DNA from: Amoeboaphelidium protococcarum | Lineage: Eukaryota > Aphelidiomycota > Aphelidea | Length of the DNA: 64,000 nt | Assembly (NCBI GenBank): GCA_023515745.1 | Contig: JALECJ010000256.1 | Location: 1 to 64,000 of the forward strand | Reading direction: 5' to 3' | Shown here: one piece after another, positions 48,640 through 59,505 of the stretch | Numbering within the stretch: position 1 is the stretch's first letter | How the letters are laid out: each line of letters opens with the position of its first letter | Notes under the pieces: generated by a model | What the model was told of the DNA's origin: nothing | What the model saw: only the letters and a program-made list of their open reading frames with translations | Databases searched by the model: none | Position numbers and translations under genes: made by a program

Positions 48640-50487
48640 ATGAATACCTGTAAAGATTGCTCTAGTCATCCTAAAGATTCCCTTCAAGAAATAGAGTTGA
48701 AGCTGTATCCAAATGATTTGCGTCTTGATGAGTGTCGCCAAATGCTGTGGAGAAATGGTCCTGTGCTTATCCCTAAGCAATTGGCATCTGAAATCAACTC
48801 TGATGATAAAGTCAATATTCTGTTATAAGAATATCTTTTATAAGAAGCGTAAAAGAGTATGGTTCGTCTATTTGGAATTGCACTGGTTGAATCTCATACC
48901 TGTCGTGCTTCTAAAGCTATGAAATGTACAATTCCAACTCTGAATTTTAATGGCAAACTGCCAGGTGCTAATATTCTTAATGAGGAGTAATTTGATGCTG
49001 GCCAGTAACACATGTAGAAGATTAAAGATTAATCCGATTATCTAATTGGTGTCAAGATGGGTCTTTCCTTCCAACGAAATGATAGAGTTATAGACATTTC
49101 ATGGCTTCAATGCAACACTGCTGGCACTTCCCCTATGCTACAGGCTGGCGTTCTTTTAGGCGTTGGTATCAATGGTAATTTGACTGGCGTTCAGTAGTAT
49201 TCAATCTTTGAGTATCTGAATATGAAGCATGACTATACAACGTGTTCTCTATTACTTGGTCTCGCTGCATCTTAATTACAGTCGATGGACGGTAAATTGA
49301 CCAAAGTACTATCTCTTCATATCAATGACTTTTTACTACCTCAGCATGGTCATAATTCTGATGGTTCACATCATCCACACTCTGGCAGTAGTGCTTTCCA
49401 CTCACCAGTGAATGTTAGCTCCATCGTAGAGTCCGTGGCGTATATCAGTCTCGGGTTGTTGTATGCTCAGAGTGGATCTATTGAGATGAGTCGTTAATGT
49501 TTGTAGGAAATGGGGCAGGTATAACATCGACAGCTTGATGGATAAAGCATCAGTAGGGAGGCGTTCTGCTTGAATGCTGCTTTTGCATTGGGCCTGTATA
49601 ATTGTGGAAGTGGATCATTAAGCGGTGTCTCGCTTGGACAGAGAAATTTTCTGTCTGTGTTGTCTGATTATATTAATGGCACCAATATGGTGGACGATGC
49701 ATTGTTACAGAAGGACCTCTAAAATGTGGAGGGATGCAGATATATTGACGGCCAAGGAGTAAATACTGCAATCACAATGATACCTGCCTTAATAGCATTG
49801 AGTCTGAGTTACTTGAATACTGGTGATAGCAAAGCCATATCTGTTATCAAGTTGCCGAATAATCTGCATCAATATACGCATGAAGTTATATTCTACAAGG
49901 TGTTGGCTAAATGTCTCATACGCTTATATGATGTGGATGTAGTCCCTTTTGATGATTTAAATGATCTCTACTAAATGTACTCGCATAGTGCGGCGACTGT
50001 ATAAAGCATCTAGGCAGCACACTGTTATGCATTAGGATTGAAATATGCAGGCACCTGCAATAATGAGGTGTCGTTATATATATCAAATGTCGTCAATACG
50101 CTAAAGGATCAACTTAGAAAGGCGGCGACCATATCTCAAAAATAGTAAAGACAGCGCGTCCTGTAATGCATGAATGTTGCAATAATGGGACTTGCATTGG
50201 TCATGACCGGTAGTGGTGATTTGAAAACGTTCAAGTTGTTTAGGATTATTTATGGGAAATACATGCAGAGTGGAGCATCTTATAGTGATCACTTGGCAAT
50301 GAGTTAATCAATTGGACTGCTATTTCTTTCAATTGGCTAGAGGAGCATCAAATCCAATCCACTATCCATCGCTATCCTACTGCTATCAACTCTGCCGTCC
50401 TTCCCTAGGGATTACCTCGACAATGGCATCCACCTGTAAATGCTCAGATTCCTCGTACCTCTCTGCAGTCATTAACGCGACCTATGA
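48640..50487 (+). CDS. APC/C subunit 1, PC-repeat half only
   Basis: Scaffold of the anaphase-promoting complex. 615 residues that match the proteasome/cyclosome-repeat portion of Apc1: LQAGVLLGVGINGNLTGVQQ, KHDYTTCSLLLGLAASQLQS, VESVAYISLGLLYAQSGS, REAFCLNAAFALGLYNCGSG, ending NGIHLQMLRFLVPL, which parallels the YHLQALRxLxVLA of Apc1. Usual Apc1 is 1500-1900 residues; the long N-terminal WD40/helical half is missing here, and no upstream exon is visible. Rpn1/Rpn2 share PC repeats but the H-x-x-T-S-x-x-LLLGLAAS core is Apc1-like. Stop TGA 50485. Confidence 0.75.
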
Positions 50488-50778
50488 TAAATTCAGATGT
50501 ACTGTATTTATCCATAAGCACTGCTATCTTATAGTCAATTATGGCTTGTACATTTATTAACTCCATAATAATGCATCACAGTTAATTTTACACTGCTTTC
50601 TTCGCGTTAACTTACTTCTCTCCTGCCGTCTCTAGTGGCTCTTTCAGCGAACTGCGTTGGAACGAACGAGTGAACGAACGAACTTAACGTTTCTCTCTTC
50701 CTTCCTCTCAGTCAGTCATTGAAGTGAGTGTAAGATCTACCGACCATTTCAATTTTACACTTAATATTTAGAAAAATT

Positions 50779-51668
50779 ATGCAAGCAGAAGCTGTGAAAT
50801 TATTTGAATAATTAAAGGCTGAGTTGGGAAAGCCTAATGCTTAGTTGAAATAGTGTCAAGATGCTTATGTGAAGTTGAAGATGATGATTGCTTAAATTCA
50901 ACTGCAAATGAACTCACCTTCAGCTAATGCAGACCCACAATGGACCTTATTCAATAGTAAGTTATTGAATATATGATGAGAGCGATACTCAATGATGCTG
51001 ATAACTATGTAGGAGAAGTTTTGGAAGCTGGAGCAAATTTGGCTTTGAAATTGAAGGATGTACCAGCCTTTGACCGTGCAATGTCTCAGTTGACCACTTT
51101 CTACTATGATGCAAATGTTCAGGCAGGTACTATCAGCAACAACAACAAGAGTTCCATCCCGCAATCTACCAGAATGTATCCTCTTCTGGGATTGCATCTG
51201 TTGAGCTGTCTACTCCGATCTGACAATGCAGCCTTCCACCAGGCTGTCGAACGTCTTGATGCCACTGAATTATCCAACCCTAATCCGTATATCAAGATTG
51301 CCGTCCAGGTGGAGTAGTCGCTGATGGAGGGACGTTATGCGGCGGTGAAAAAATTGAGATAGCAAGTGCCAGCAGAAGAATATGGCTTCTTCCTGGACCT
51401 GTTGATGGACAGTATCCGAGATGAGATTGCTGACTGCGCAGAGAAGGCGTATGATGAACTGCCTCTAACCAGTGCCGCTGTACTGATGCAACAGCAGTCA
51501 TCGCAGCAGGTGGTGAAGTAGATGGCTTAGGAACGCAATTGGAATCTAGTTGGAGATGTCATCAAGTTTGGCGATGGATCTTCGCAGTAGGAATTGGTCA
51601 ATATCAACTCTATCGGACTGATGAAGAATGTCTTGCATTACGCCCGTGAGATTGAACGTATTGTATGA
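50779..51668 (+). CDS. RPN12: 26S proteasome regulatory subunit Rpn12/PSMD8
   Basis: Lid subunit. Two exons: a 56-nt intron (50957-51012, GTAAGT to TATGTAG with GCTGATAAC branch-like site) joins NADPQWTLFN to REVLEAGANLALKLKDVPAF. 277 residues: AMSQLTTFYYD, YPLLGLHLLSCLL, AAFHQAVERLDA, VQVEQSLMEGRYAAVKKL, FFLDLLMDSIRDEIADCAEK, ERNWNLVGDVIKFG, ending YAREIERIV. The terminal Ile-Val matches Rpn12. Stop TGA 51666. Confidence 0.94.
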
Positions 51669-51815
51669 TTGATATTAAAAAGTCTTTTGTCTCGCTAAAT
51701 TTGTTTCTTACTGGTATCAGTTATAATAATACTTTTTAGTGGCGTTTGAATAAAACAGAATAAATCAGGAAGTACTTGATAAAATGATTTCACATTAAAA
51801 AGACATTATAAGCAT

Positions 51816-52976
51816 TCACTCTTCCTTCTTCAGGGATCTGTTTCTGGTGTTGCTTCGAGTGCGCTTGGTATTCAAATATTCTCCATCCATTAAAACAGAA
51901 GATTCTTCATCAACAACTTCTTCATTAGAGGTGGTACCAGCCTTCTTTACTTCCTGATCGCAATCAGACAGTTTGAAATGATCCAAAATTTCGCTGGTCG
52001 GCACGCGAAAGCTTCCACAGAGCCAGTCCCAGAATACAAAGTACTGGCCATAGTTAACCTTGAAATACAAATGATGCATGCTGTGATGGGCTGCTCCATT
52101 CAGACCCAAAAAGTGGAAAACTTTACGGAATAGTCTAATCGGTGTGCTCTCTTTACCAGCCAGCTCTTCACCATCTCCGACCACGTACACATTGTCATGG
52201 ATAGAAACGGTCCAAAAGTTGACAAAAATGAACATTCCCAGATGGAGCACTTTCTACATTGGGAAGCAGAAGGCATAAATGTGATATGGTATGGATTACA
52301 GGTATCCGTCCAGAGGATGGAAAGCATGAGATGCAAAAGGTGATGGCACAATCCATCTGTGATGTGGTTTATGAATTCTAGAGTACACCAGTGGATGATG
52401 CAGACCGCGATGGATGAAGTAAATTAGCATATCAGTAAATAGTAGAAATGTTAGAGCAGACAAGACTAGAAACACATATGCGCCATACTACTAGCCATAC
52501 TACTCACCCATTATACCATTAAACAAGTCGCCATACGTACGCTGATCTTGTTTCAACCACTGAAAAGGAGCAAAACGTTGGATGACATTCAGAGGGAAAG
52601 TAGAAGCCAGTTTGATCTGATTAATGTCTTCAATGCCACTATACAACTAGGACCATCCCCACACTTCACCCATAAACCATGGCATAGTGTATAGAGTCAT
52701 GAGACTGAAAGAACTCGTAGACAGAGCAATCTCCTTACTAATCTACTGCGGCAACCATCTAGGATGTTTCTTCAGATCATGATCAAAGAACAGGTAGTAA
52801 TTAGTGCCAGCAAACAAGAAGTAGAATATGAATGCAGAGATATATACGGCCAAGTACACTGTCAGAGACTGGCGTTTCCAATCCTGAGGATCATGCAGAA
52901 ATTCAAGAGACTTGGGAGCAAACGAGTACAGCTTATCAAAAGCCAGACCATCAGCCAAATCCAAAACTAAATCCAT
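51816..52976 (-). CDS. ERG3: C-5 sterol desaturase Erg3
   Basis: ER membrane di-iron desaturase of ergosterol synthesis. 386 residues. The start [19 protein letters not shown] closely parallels the fungal Erg3 N-terminus, which fixes the ATG at 52976 over a longer upstream frame. Histidine boxes: HRGLHH, HKPHHRW and HHSMHH, with [20 protein letters not shown] between. Four or so membrane helices. A charged tail ends SLKKEE then TGA 51816-51818. Confidence 0.95.
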
Positions 52977-53470
52977 TATATTACAACTATTTTTTTTTCT
53001 CGCTAAATACAAGAATACAGTATACAGAATAATAAGAAGAAGGAAAGTATCAACAGCGTATGAGTGCAATATCTACGAGTGTGTGACGTGGCTTACGATA
53101 TGGAACGAAATGACAACTGAAACGGTGAGAAATGTTTTTGGACGAGCTTGAGCCTCTCCGATCACAAAAGTGAGTGAGTGACTGAGTGAGTGCGTTGTTT
53201 CAGTCGGTCGCTTTAAACACCATCTAGGGGCTCGCGACGTGTTTTGTTTACTTTTTCCAGTTTTACAACCACGCGTCATATGCAACTTGATTCGCTTTTA
53301 AACTATTTGCGTGTTTTAGTGAACTCGAACCGTATTGTTCTTGGATGAGAGAGAATGACGATGCCTCCATAATCTCTGCCATCCGTTGACTATCAGAATT
53401 CGGAATTTCTCTGTAACAATTCTGACATTACTCCGTTTTCTTAACGCGTGTACTATTACACCAGTCTTGT
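52977..53470. other. Divergent promoter, Erg3 and alkyltransferase
   Basis: Holds a GAGT-type tandem (GTGAGTGAGTGACTGAGTGAGTG, about 53170-53192) and ACGCGT sites near 53272 and 53445. Short ORFs on both strands look like chance. Confidence 0.45.
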
Positions 53471-53919
53471 ATGATTTACTCTTACTCATATGATAGTAAA
53501 TAGTTCTTGGTTCTAGTGTAGATTCCAAAGGGAAAAGTTTCGACATACAAGGAGATTGCGTAATCTATTCTTAAAGAGCGCGGTGAACAGGGAGGGGTGC
53601 AAGGTAGACTGTGTCAAGCGGTTGGTAATAGCTTGGCCCGGAATCCGTTTCCGAAACATTTGGTACCGTGTCATCGCGTTATACCATCAAGTGGCATTAT
53701 TACCGGCTATCATGGGTAAAATGTTGATATCTTTTGACTCATCAATGCTGTTTAAAAAAGTTTAATTTCGACTCATGTAGAAAAAGGACTTTGGAGGCAA
53801 TAACGGAACGTTTAAACATTCTGCAGTGTGAAGGAGTAGACTTGTTCGAATTGTAATCCGTCAAGAGTAGTTAGCAAAGATTAGAACTCTTGGAGATATA
53901 TATTACGCGTTTTGTTTGA
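53471..53919 (+). CDS. O6-alkylguanine-DNA alkyltransferase (MGMT/Ogt family)
   Basis: Direct DNA-repair protein. Two exons with a 65-nt intron (53716-53780, GTAAAA to CATGTAG). 127 residues: FLVLVQIPKGKVSTYKEIAQ, AVGNSLARNPFPKHLVPCHR with reactive Cys in PCHRV, SSGIITGYHG, then exon 2 KRTLEAITERLNILQCEGV. The Cys is present, so this is not an alkyltransferase-like (ATL) protein, though its short length matches ATLs and single-domain forms. The frame is open a little upstream, so the N-terminus may be longer. Confidence 0.85.
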
Positions 53920-54227
53920 AATACATGTACTATCTAAGCTAGAGATTTAGTTATCTTTGCACTTGATCTACTAACACCGACAGTTAACTATATATGTATG
54001 GACTGTTGTTCATGTTGATGTACACCGCCTGCGAAAAGTATAATGCTCCATCAGGCGCACTATAGTGTAAGCTGTTCAAGTGAAGAGCCATAAATGGAAG
54101 CTCTGTCTATTTAATCAAAATGACTAAAATTTTATCTCTATTAAGCTCATAACACCATTCACAAACTTGACGAATAAAAATACGCAAGGCAGCTTCTCCA
54201 GAACATGCTGATATTTCTTGTCATTTG
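53920..54227. other. Intergenic, convergent 3' ends
   Basis: AT-rich, between the alkyltransferase gene and the hypothetical minus-strand gene. Nothing recognised. Confidence 0.4.
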
Positions 54228-54913
54228 TCACGCCAATGCAGATCTTAAACCATAAAGTTTGATGTCATGCGACCATAGAGCATGAGCATTCATCTGACAG
54301 ACGTCTGGCAGATTAGCAGCAACACAAATCTCCTTCAGTACATTGGAGGTGATCAGGATGTGTTTCTGCGTAAATCCATTTAGAGGCAGCAACGCGTAAA
54401 CGTTAAGCAGAGGACCTTCATTGTTTAGCAGATACTCCTCCTCATACATTTAATGGTTATTTTCAAATGTACGAAGGATACGCCACATGGATTTCAGATA
54501 CAGATGCCAGTTGTTCTGAAGACTAGCCTTATCCATTGGGAGATTGCAAAGGATGTATTGACGTGCACGCGTCTCGTAGTAGTCCATGTAATACACCACC
54601 AATTCTCCGTTACTAATAGGTTATCAATAATTCAAATAAAGAATATATTGTAACCTCAAGTCCGAAAACTATCAAATCATACAAATACTTGCCCTTTAAC
54701 TCAACAGTTACCACAATTGTCGATGATTTCTCCAGGATAAGGAGGCATTTCTTCAGTATCTTCAGGTGGATCTATCAACGCCAAGACATAAACAGCAAGA
54801 GTGCTAACATCATCTTCCTCCAAACAGAAGCCCAGATGCTTTCGAAACTTGCGGCGCTGGAATTATTCTGCCGAGATGTAAACTTGTGCTTATATGTCTA
54901 GCGCAATCGTCAT
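54228..54913 (-). CDS. Hypothetical protein, probable two-exon gene
   Basis: The 3' exon is convincing: VVYYMDYYETRARQYILCNL through NVYALLPLNGFTQKHILITS and NAHALWSHDIKLYGLRSALA to TGA 54228-54230. An upstream segment in another frame (AEQFQRRKFRKHLGFCLEED, STLAVYVLALIDPPEDTEEM) is also protein-like. A GT-AG intron at about 54605-54711 (107 nt, longer than others here) would join them in frame to about 192 residues from ATG 54913. Both boundaries are uncertain, and the frame stays open upstream. No family recognised. Confidence 0.4.
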
Positions 54914-55148
54914 TGTGAGCTGAAACCAAAGCAGTAACCATGTTTGAGTAGCCTCGCATGTCACACCAAAACAAGTCAACCAGACGACGACGTACTGCAA
55001 GTAAAGAGAACGAAAGACTAAGTGCGAGTATACTTCAGCACAGAGAAGAAATTTTATACCACAGTCAAGAGCTTTTATTGTACTCTTGGCACTTAATTAC
55101 CGATATTATTTAAATGATTTCTAAGTAATATCAGAAATTACGAGCCAA

Positions 55149-55505
55149 TCAGACTTTTGTTCTCACAGATATAGAGTGTGCCTCATTAACTCGTTTAAAC
55201 GCCACCCAACTGCAGGTATAATAATTAATCTGGTCGTGCCACCTAAAATTAGCAATCAAAGAGCTGAAGAAGTTGGTGTAAAGATCAATCAACGTCACCT
55301 TGCCAGAGCATTTCAGCTTCGACACTGACAATAAGGAGCAGTTAGCACCTGGGAAGTACATGACATTCTCCAGCTTGAGACAGCGACGCTCACCATCAAC
55401 AAGTGCATTAAGGATGACAGTACCAACTCCGCATTTATCCATTTGCACCAAAGCAGATGTCTGGCATTGGAGTGTCAGGATTGTATACCAAATGATTAAG
55501 CGCAA
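55149..55505 (-). mobile_element. Copia-type retrotransposon relic (protease region)
   Basis: 118-codon frame containing GVGTVILNALVDGERRCLKL followed by ENVMYFPGANCSLLSVSKLK. This matches the protease end of Ty1/Copia Pol (G-x-G-T-V-x-L ... L-x-NVLYVP...NLLSVSKL). No integrase or reverse transcriptase follows, so it is a short fragment. Its upstream part overlaps, in another frame, the end of the neighbouring Fanzor-like relic. LTRs not identified. In-frame TAA/TAG are sparse in it. Confidence 0.55.
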
Positions 55506-58211
55506 AAGACAGAAGAAGGTTGCAGGCTTCTACTTTGAGATCAGTACAACGCGAAACCGGACGACAGAACTCATGCTTCACCGCGTCAAGTTTGCAAAAT
55601 ACATTTAAACCAATAGGTACAGCTACTAAGGCTTGAGCCACAGGTATCCGCAAGTTTTCTTGTGGTTTGGCAGCATTTTTTGCACGAGGAGGGACACAAT
55701 TAAGACACAGTTTACTGGATAACCGTTTACTCCTAAGATAAAAAAGTGTAATAAGTTCTTATCGTTCACAGATTAAGAGTGTTCTCAAAGTTTTCACTAA
55801 GGTTGCTTCTTGACTCAGATCAAAATCGTTCCGGATTTCATAATCCGCGAACTAGATAAGCCACACCACACCTGTCCACAACAGACTGTACATTAGATAA
55901 ACGCCAGAAAGTCCACACCAGGATCCAGACCAATGAATACCAGCTGCTACTCATTAATATCCAATTTTTGAAATTTGGATTATTGAGCCAATCCAACTGG
56001 GACTTTTCACGATTCTATCTCTGCTCAGTTGCATTGTAGAAGTCGGGGAAGGTGGCCAAGTCTTGATCGCTCAACTCATCCCCATAATCTACATTCTGAT
56101 CTCCACCATCTTCTCCAACGTTCTGCTAATCGTCAGTCGAGTCAGTCTCAAAGGGATCATCATCTTCAACATTTGCAGCACTAGATACGTCAGATTCTCC
56201 AGCTTAACTGGAAAGCTCAAACTGTACTACATCATCAATAGAGCTTGCAGATTCTTCAGCTTCACTTGCCACGCCTAATTCAAATACCTAATCATCTTCA
56301 TGTAATTTCGCGTGCTATTATCTGAGCTATTCCTATTGCTGCAGAGTTTGCATCACCATTTCTAAATGCGGATTACTTTAAGCTTTACCAGACTAGCTTT
56401 TTGAGTGCAGCGAATAAGGTGAATTGAGGGAAGCACTTGATTTCTGTTTCTTAGCAGGCCTCTACTGGTCTTCAAACTTCTTCCATTGCTTAGAGCTTTG
56501 CTTTGAAGATTCCACAGTGACTCCAGGAGTCCATGGCTAGGCAAATAGACGCGTTTATTCGCCGGCCTCGGACTATTTACCTCCCTCCAATTATTCACTA
56601 GCTTTAAATCCCGCTTCGTAGGGAATCGATATTGAATACAAGTCGGAGTAGAATTCTTTGTACTTTCGACTCTTCTTATACCTAAAGCACCACAAAATTT
56701 TCAACGCTTTCATCTCTAGCTTTTCCAAAAATTCTAGTTGTCATTGCATAAGACTTGTTCAAAGTGACGTGGAATGGCTTTAGCTTTAAATCCGGAACTA
56801 TATTGAAACTAACCATTCCATGGTCTTTGAAATATCTCTATATCAGATACATTAACCGTGTATACTCATGCCAGTTGTTGCCTACTTTTTGAGATATTAC
56901 CGGAACGTGCTATATAAGTCCTGCAGCTTCAGCCAAAGGTGTATAAATAAGATTCAGCAACTCAATGTCCTCCTCTGACAAACGATTCTCAACATCTTTG
57001 CAGTAGATACTCAGGTTATCTTCAGTGAAATTGAAAACACGCCTTTGATCAATGCAATCAATCAACTCCTTAACAAGACTATTTTAAGCCAACACTTCAT
57101 TTTATCAATATTAGTGATAACGATTTTCAGCAGCTTCACCAAACGATTTTTCAAATTGGTGTTCAATTGAACTTAGCACAGCTTTATATAGCTTAGGCAG
57201 AATTTGGACACGTATTCATTATACCTACGTGGCAATTTAGCAAACGGAATGTCAGTCCCACGAGCTTAGATCCAGGTATGAAGAATGCGTCTATGCAATT
57301 CGTTACCAGCTTGTATAGTCTAATTATCAGAATTTTGTGCATTATGAGGCTGATGATCAGTTTAAATAAACACTGACAGAAATATTTTCCTTAGTGTAGC
57401 TATAGACATTTGAGGGCAGTTAAAGCTATTTGGATTATCCTCAAAGAACTAGTAAATGTACAGCTTCGACGCTGCTAATATAATTTGGCAGATTAGCTAT
57501 TTGTAAATTCTCCTGAGACAATCTTCAATTTTACCTTCCACCTCTACATATACCACTAGTACCAATTGTGGGCTATGTTGCCATCCCTCAATAAGTTGAA
57601 AAGCTTTGTCTATTTCTGCTGCATGATCCAACTATGACCGCAGATCTTGGTAACTAACGCGGAACCACGCGACGTTCAGCTCAGTCATCTAGATGAACTT
57701 TTTATGAAACTGCCAACATTCTAGCAGATTCTACATCTGAATCATACAATTCGACCGCCTAATAGCCTTGCGTATTCAATTTATACCACTGGATTTAGTG
57801 CTCTTCTTGATCTAATTCAAGGCACAATATACATGTAGACAGCTTCAAGACTACATCTACCCTTGCAGACTAGCACCACGGGAGATCTATTGAAAGGCCG
57901 ACATTTCCACATTATGCAAGGTTTACCATTGCAGCAGCGAATTATCTGAGAGCTGGCAATAAGTCTTAAAGAACCAGCTTCACGGCTTTACTGCAAAAGT
58001 ATAGTTCATCTCGATCTAAATCGTTTAACCTAAGATTATAGCGATTCAACCTCCTTTGATCTACGTAACTATACTTGACATGTATCAACCTGCGTATATA
58101 AACATCCAACAGCCCTTCTTCCTATAGCAAGTCGTACTCTGTCCACTCATCTTCCACCAACACCTCAACATCAGAAAGGAACTTTGGGCTTAAATCTTCA
58201 TCTTCTGCCAT
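55396..58211 (-). pseudogene. Decayed Fanzor/TnpB-like RuvC nuclease element with N-terminal endonuclease-like region
   Basis: Coding-like segments run in one direction but switch frame several times. 58211-57681: MAEDEDLSPKFLSD, ending in a PD-(D/E)XK-like patch (LELDQEEHQ, ESARMLAVSQ). 57688-57062: NVAWFRVSYQDLRS through VSKFCLSYIKLCQVQLNTNL and KNRLVKLLKIVI, like the Fanzor N-terminal helices. About 57200-56595: SFNIVPDLKLKPFHVTLNKS, with an in-frame TGA at 57105. About 56690-55838: long acidic/Gln linker. About 55985-55815: LVFIGLDPGVDFLAF, the RuvC-I DPG motif. About 55845-55396: CLNC and CRPVSRCTDLKVEACN, like the zinc ribbon and RuvC-III. RuvC-II is missing. Inactive relic; family call is by motif only. 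Confidence 0.45.
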
Positions 58212-58399
58212 GGTAGACACCGGAGCCTTCATAATGTTTAGTAATTGATCTGCTCTCCATAAACGCTAGTTTCCTTTCATAAAATTAACTTTTGTAAAGT
58301 GTCATATGTCATTGAGGATCTTCGTTCAGTCAAAAGCAATTTGCAATGGCTAAACAGACGTTCCACTATACACATTGTCGCCGGAATAGACTTACATTC

Positions 58400-58750
58400 T
58401 CATAGAATGTCCAACTACATTTGTTCAACAGGCTCTCTGGCAGGTGCCTTTTAATAATTGGGACGCTTCAGACGGAGACTCGTAAAATTAATGGCGACAT
58501 TGGAGTAATCAGCAAAAAGAACCACTTCGTCGGCAACTTGGGACTCGGCATAAGGCTTCTCAAATCCAGCCGGTAACAAAGACGACAGAGCTGACTTGAA
58601 GTTCTTTTTCAAGTCATCTAACTTGAATATGAAGTACAGTATGAGATAGTAAGCGAGGTTGGACTAAATCAAAGAGAGAGAGAGAAGAGATGTTTCACCG
58701 ACGATGCGACCGCTTTTAAACAAGTTCATGTGAAGATCTATACGGCCCAT
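58400..58750 (-). CDS. Small membrane protein, unknown
   Basis: 116-codon frame from ATG 58750 (MGRIDLHMNLFKSGRIVGET) to TGA 58400-58402. One hydrophobic helix (SNLAYYLILYFIFKLDDLKK), then PAGFEKPYAESQVADEVVLF and a Pro/Lys-rich end. Size and helix suggest a small ER or mitochondrial membrane subunit, but I cannot name it. It could be real or a chance ORF; composition favours real. Confidence 0.5.
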
Positions 58751-59421
58751 TTTAAATGCAATAGATTTATTATGGATCATTTTAACTTATAAGCTTCAAA
58801 AGATGGTGCATAATTGTGCTTTAATGAGTTTACTGAGCAGATAATTCACAGTAATAAAGTAATATTTAATTTCAACTCATGTAAACAAGCACACGCGTCG
58901 ATCAAGTATCAACATCTGACTCTCTGTGGCGCTCAACATTGTTTCAAGTGCGCGACTCTTATGAACATTGATTTCTTCCATTTAACGTGTTAATAGAGTA
59001 TTTATCTTTATAACATATTTTATCTTCCCGTACTTCTGTTAGTGTCTCTGCTCGACTCTCAGTCTTTGTAAATAAGTTCCCGTCTGTTCCTATTGTGTAT
59101 ATAGTTTGTTCAAGGGTAGAACATCCTGTTGATCTACAGCAAGTATATGTAGTACAATAGGAAAACCACCAGAGCAGGTTCGAGGGACAGACACAAGATG
59201 AAATAGTATAACGTGCAAATAAGTAAAAACTATATTAACACGATGATCATAAAAAGAAGGATGTACTCAGACATCCGCATATATAACTCAAGGCGTGGGA
59301 AACATCGGTAGCGACATGAGGCGTGGGAAGATCAGTACGCCACTCAGCACCGAGATGTGGTATCAGCCTGATGACCAGGTGTTACGTTAACAATCCATCG
59401 AAGTAAGGAAATACCTGAATA
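58751..59421. other. Intergenic with a short repeated motif
   Basis: No ORF supported. The string AGGCGTGGGAA occurs twice about 35 bp apart (near 59291 and 59322) just upstream of the tRNA. Could be part of a structured RNA or a repeat; not identified. Confidence 0.4.
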
Positions 59422-59496
59422 CCCCGGTTGGCTCAGTTTCGGTAGAGCGATGGACTCTTAATCCACAGGTCAGCGGTTCGAGCCCGCTACTGGGCG
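59422..59496 (+). tRNA. tRNA-Lys (CUU anticodon)
   Basis: Cloverleaf read by eye: A-box-like GGCTCAG...GGTAGAGCG, anticodon stem ATGGA/TCCAC with loop CTCTTAA (anticodon CTT), variable AGGTC, T arm AGCGG-TTCGAGC-CCGCT, acceptor CCCCGGT/ACTGGGC with one end mismatch. B box GGTTCGAGCCC is canonical. No intron. It decodes AAG and is not one of the suppressor-type tRNAs needed for UAR. A T5 Pol III terminator follows at 59501-59505. Confidence 0.88.
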
Positions 59497-59500
59497 CTCC

Positions 59501-59505
59501 TTTTT
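59501..59505 (+). terminator. Pol III terminator (T5)
   Basis: TTTTT four bases after the tRNA-Lys 3' end, the normal Pol III stop. Confidence 0.75.

Noticed and set aside
53316-53546. 76-codon minus-strand ORF between Erg3 and the alkyltransferase
   Set aside because: Overlaps the alkyltransferase first exon antisense; no motif.
59422-59496. Candidate suppressor tRNA decoding UAA/UAG
   Set aside because: The anticodon loop CTCTTAA places CTT at 34-36, i.e. tRNA-Lys.
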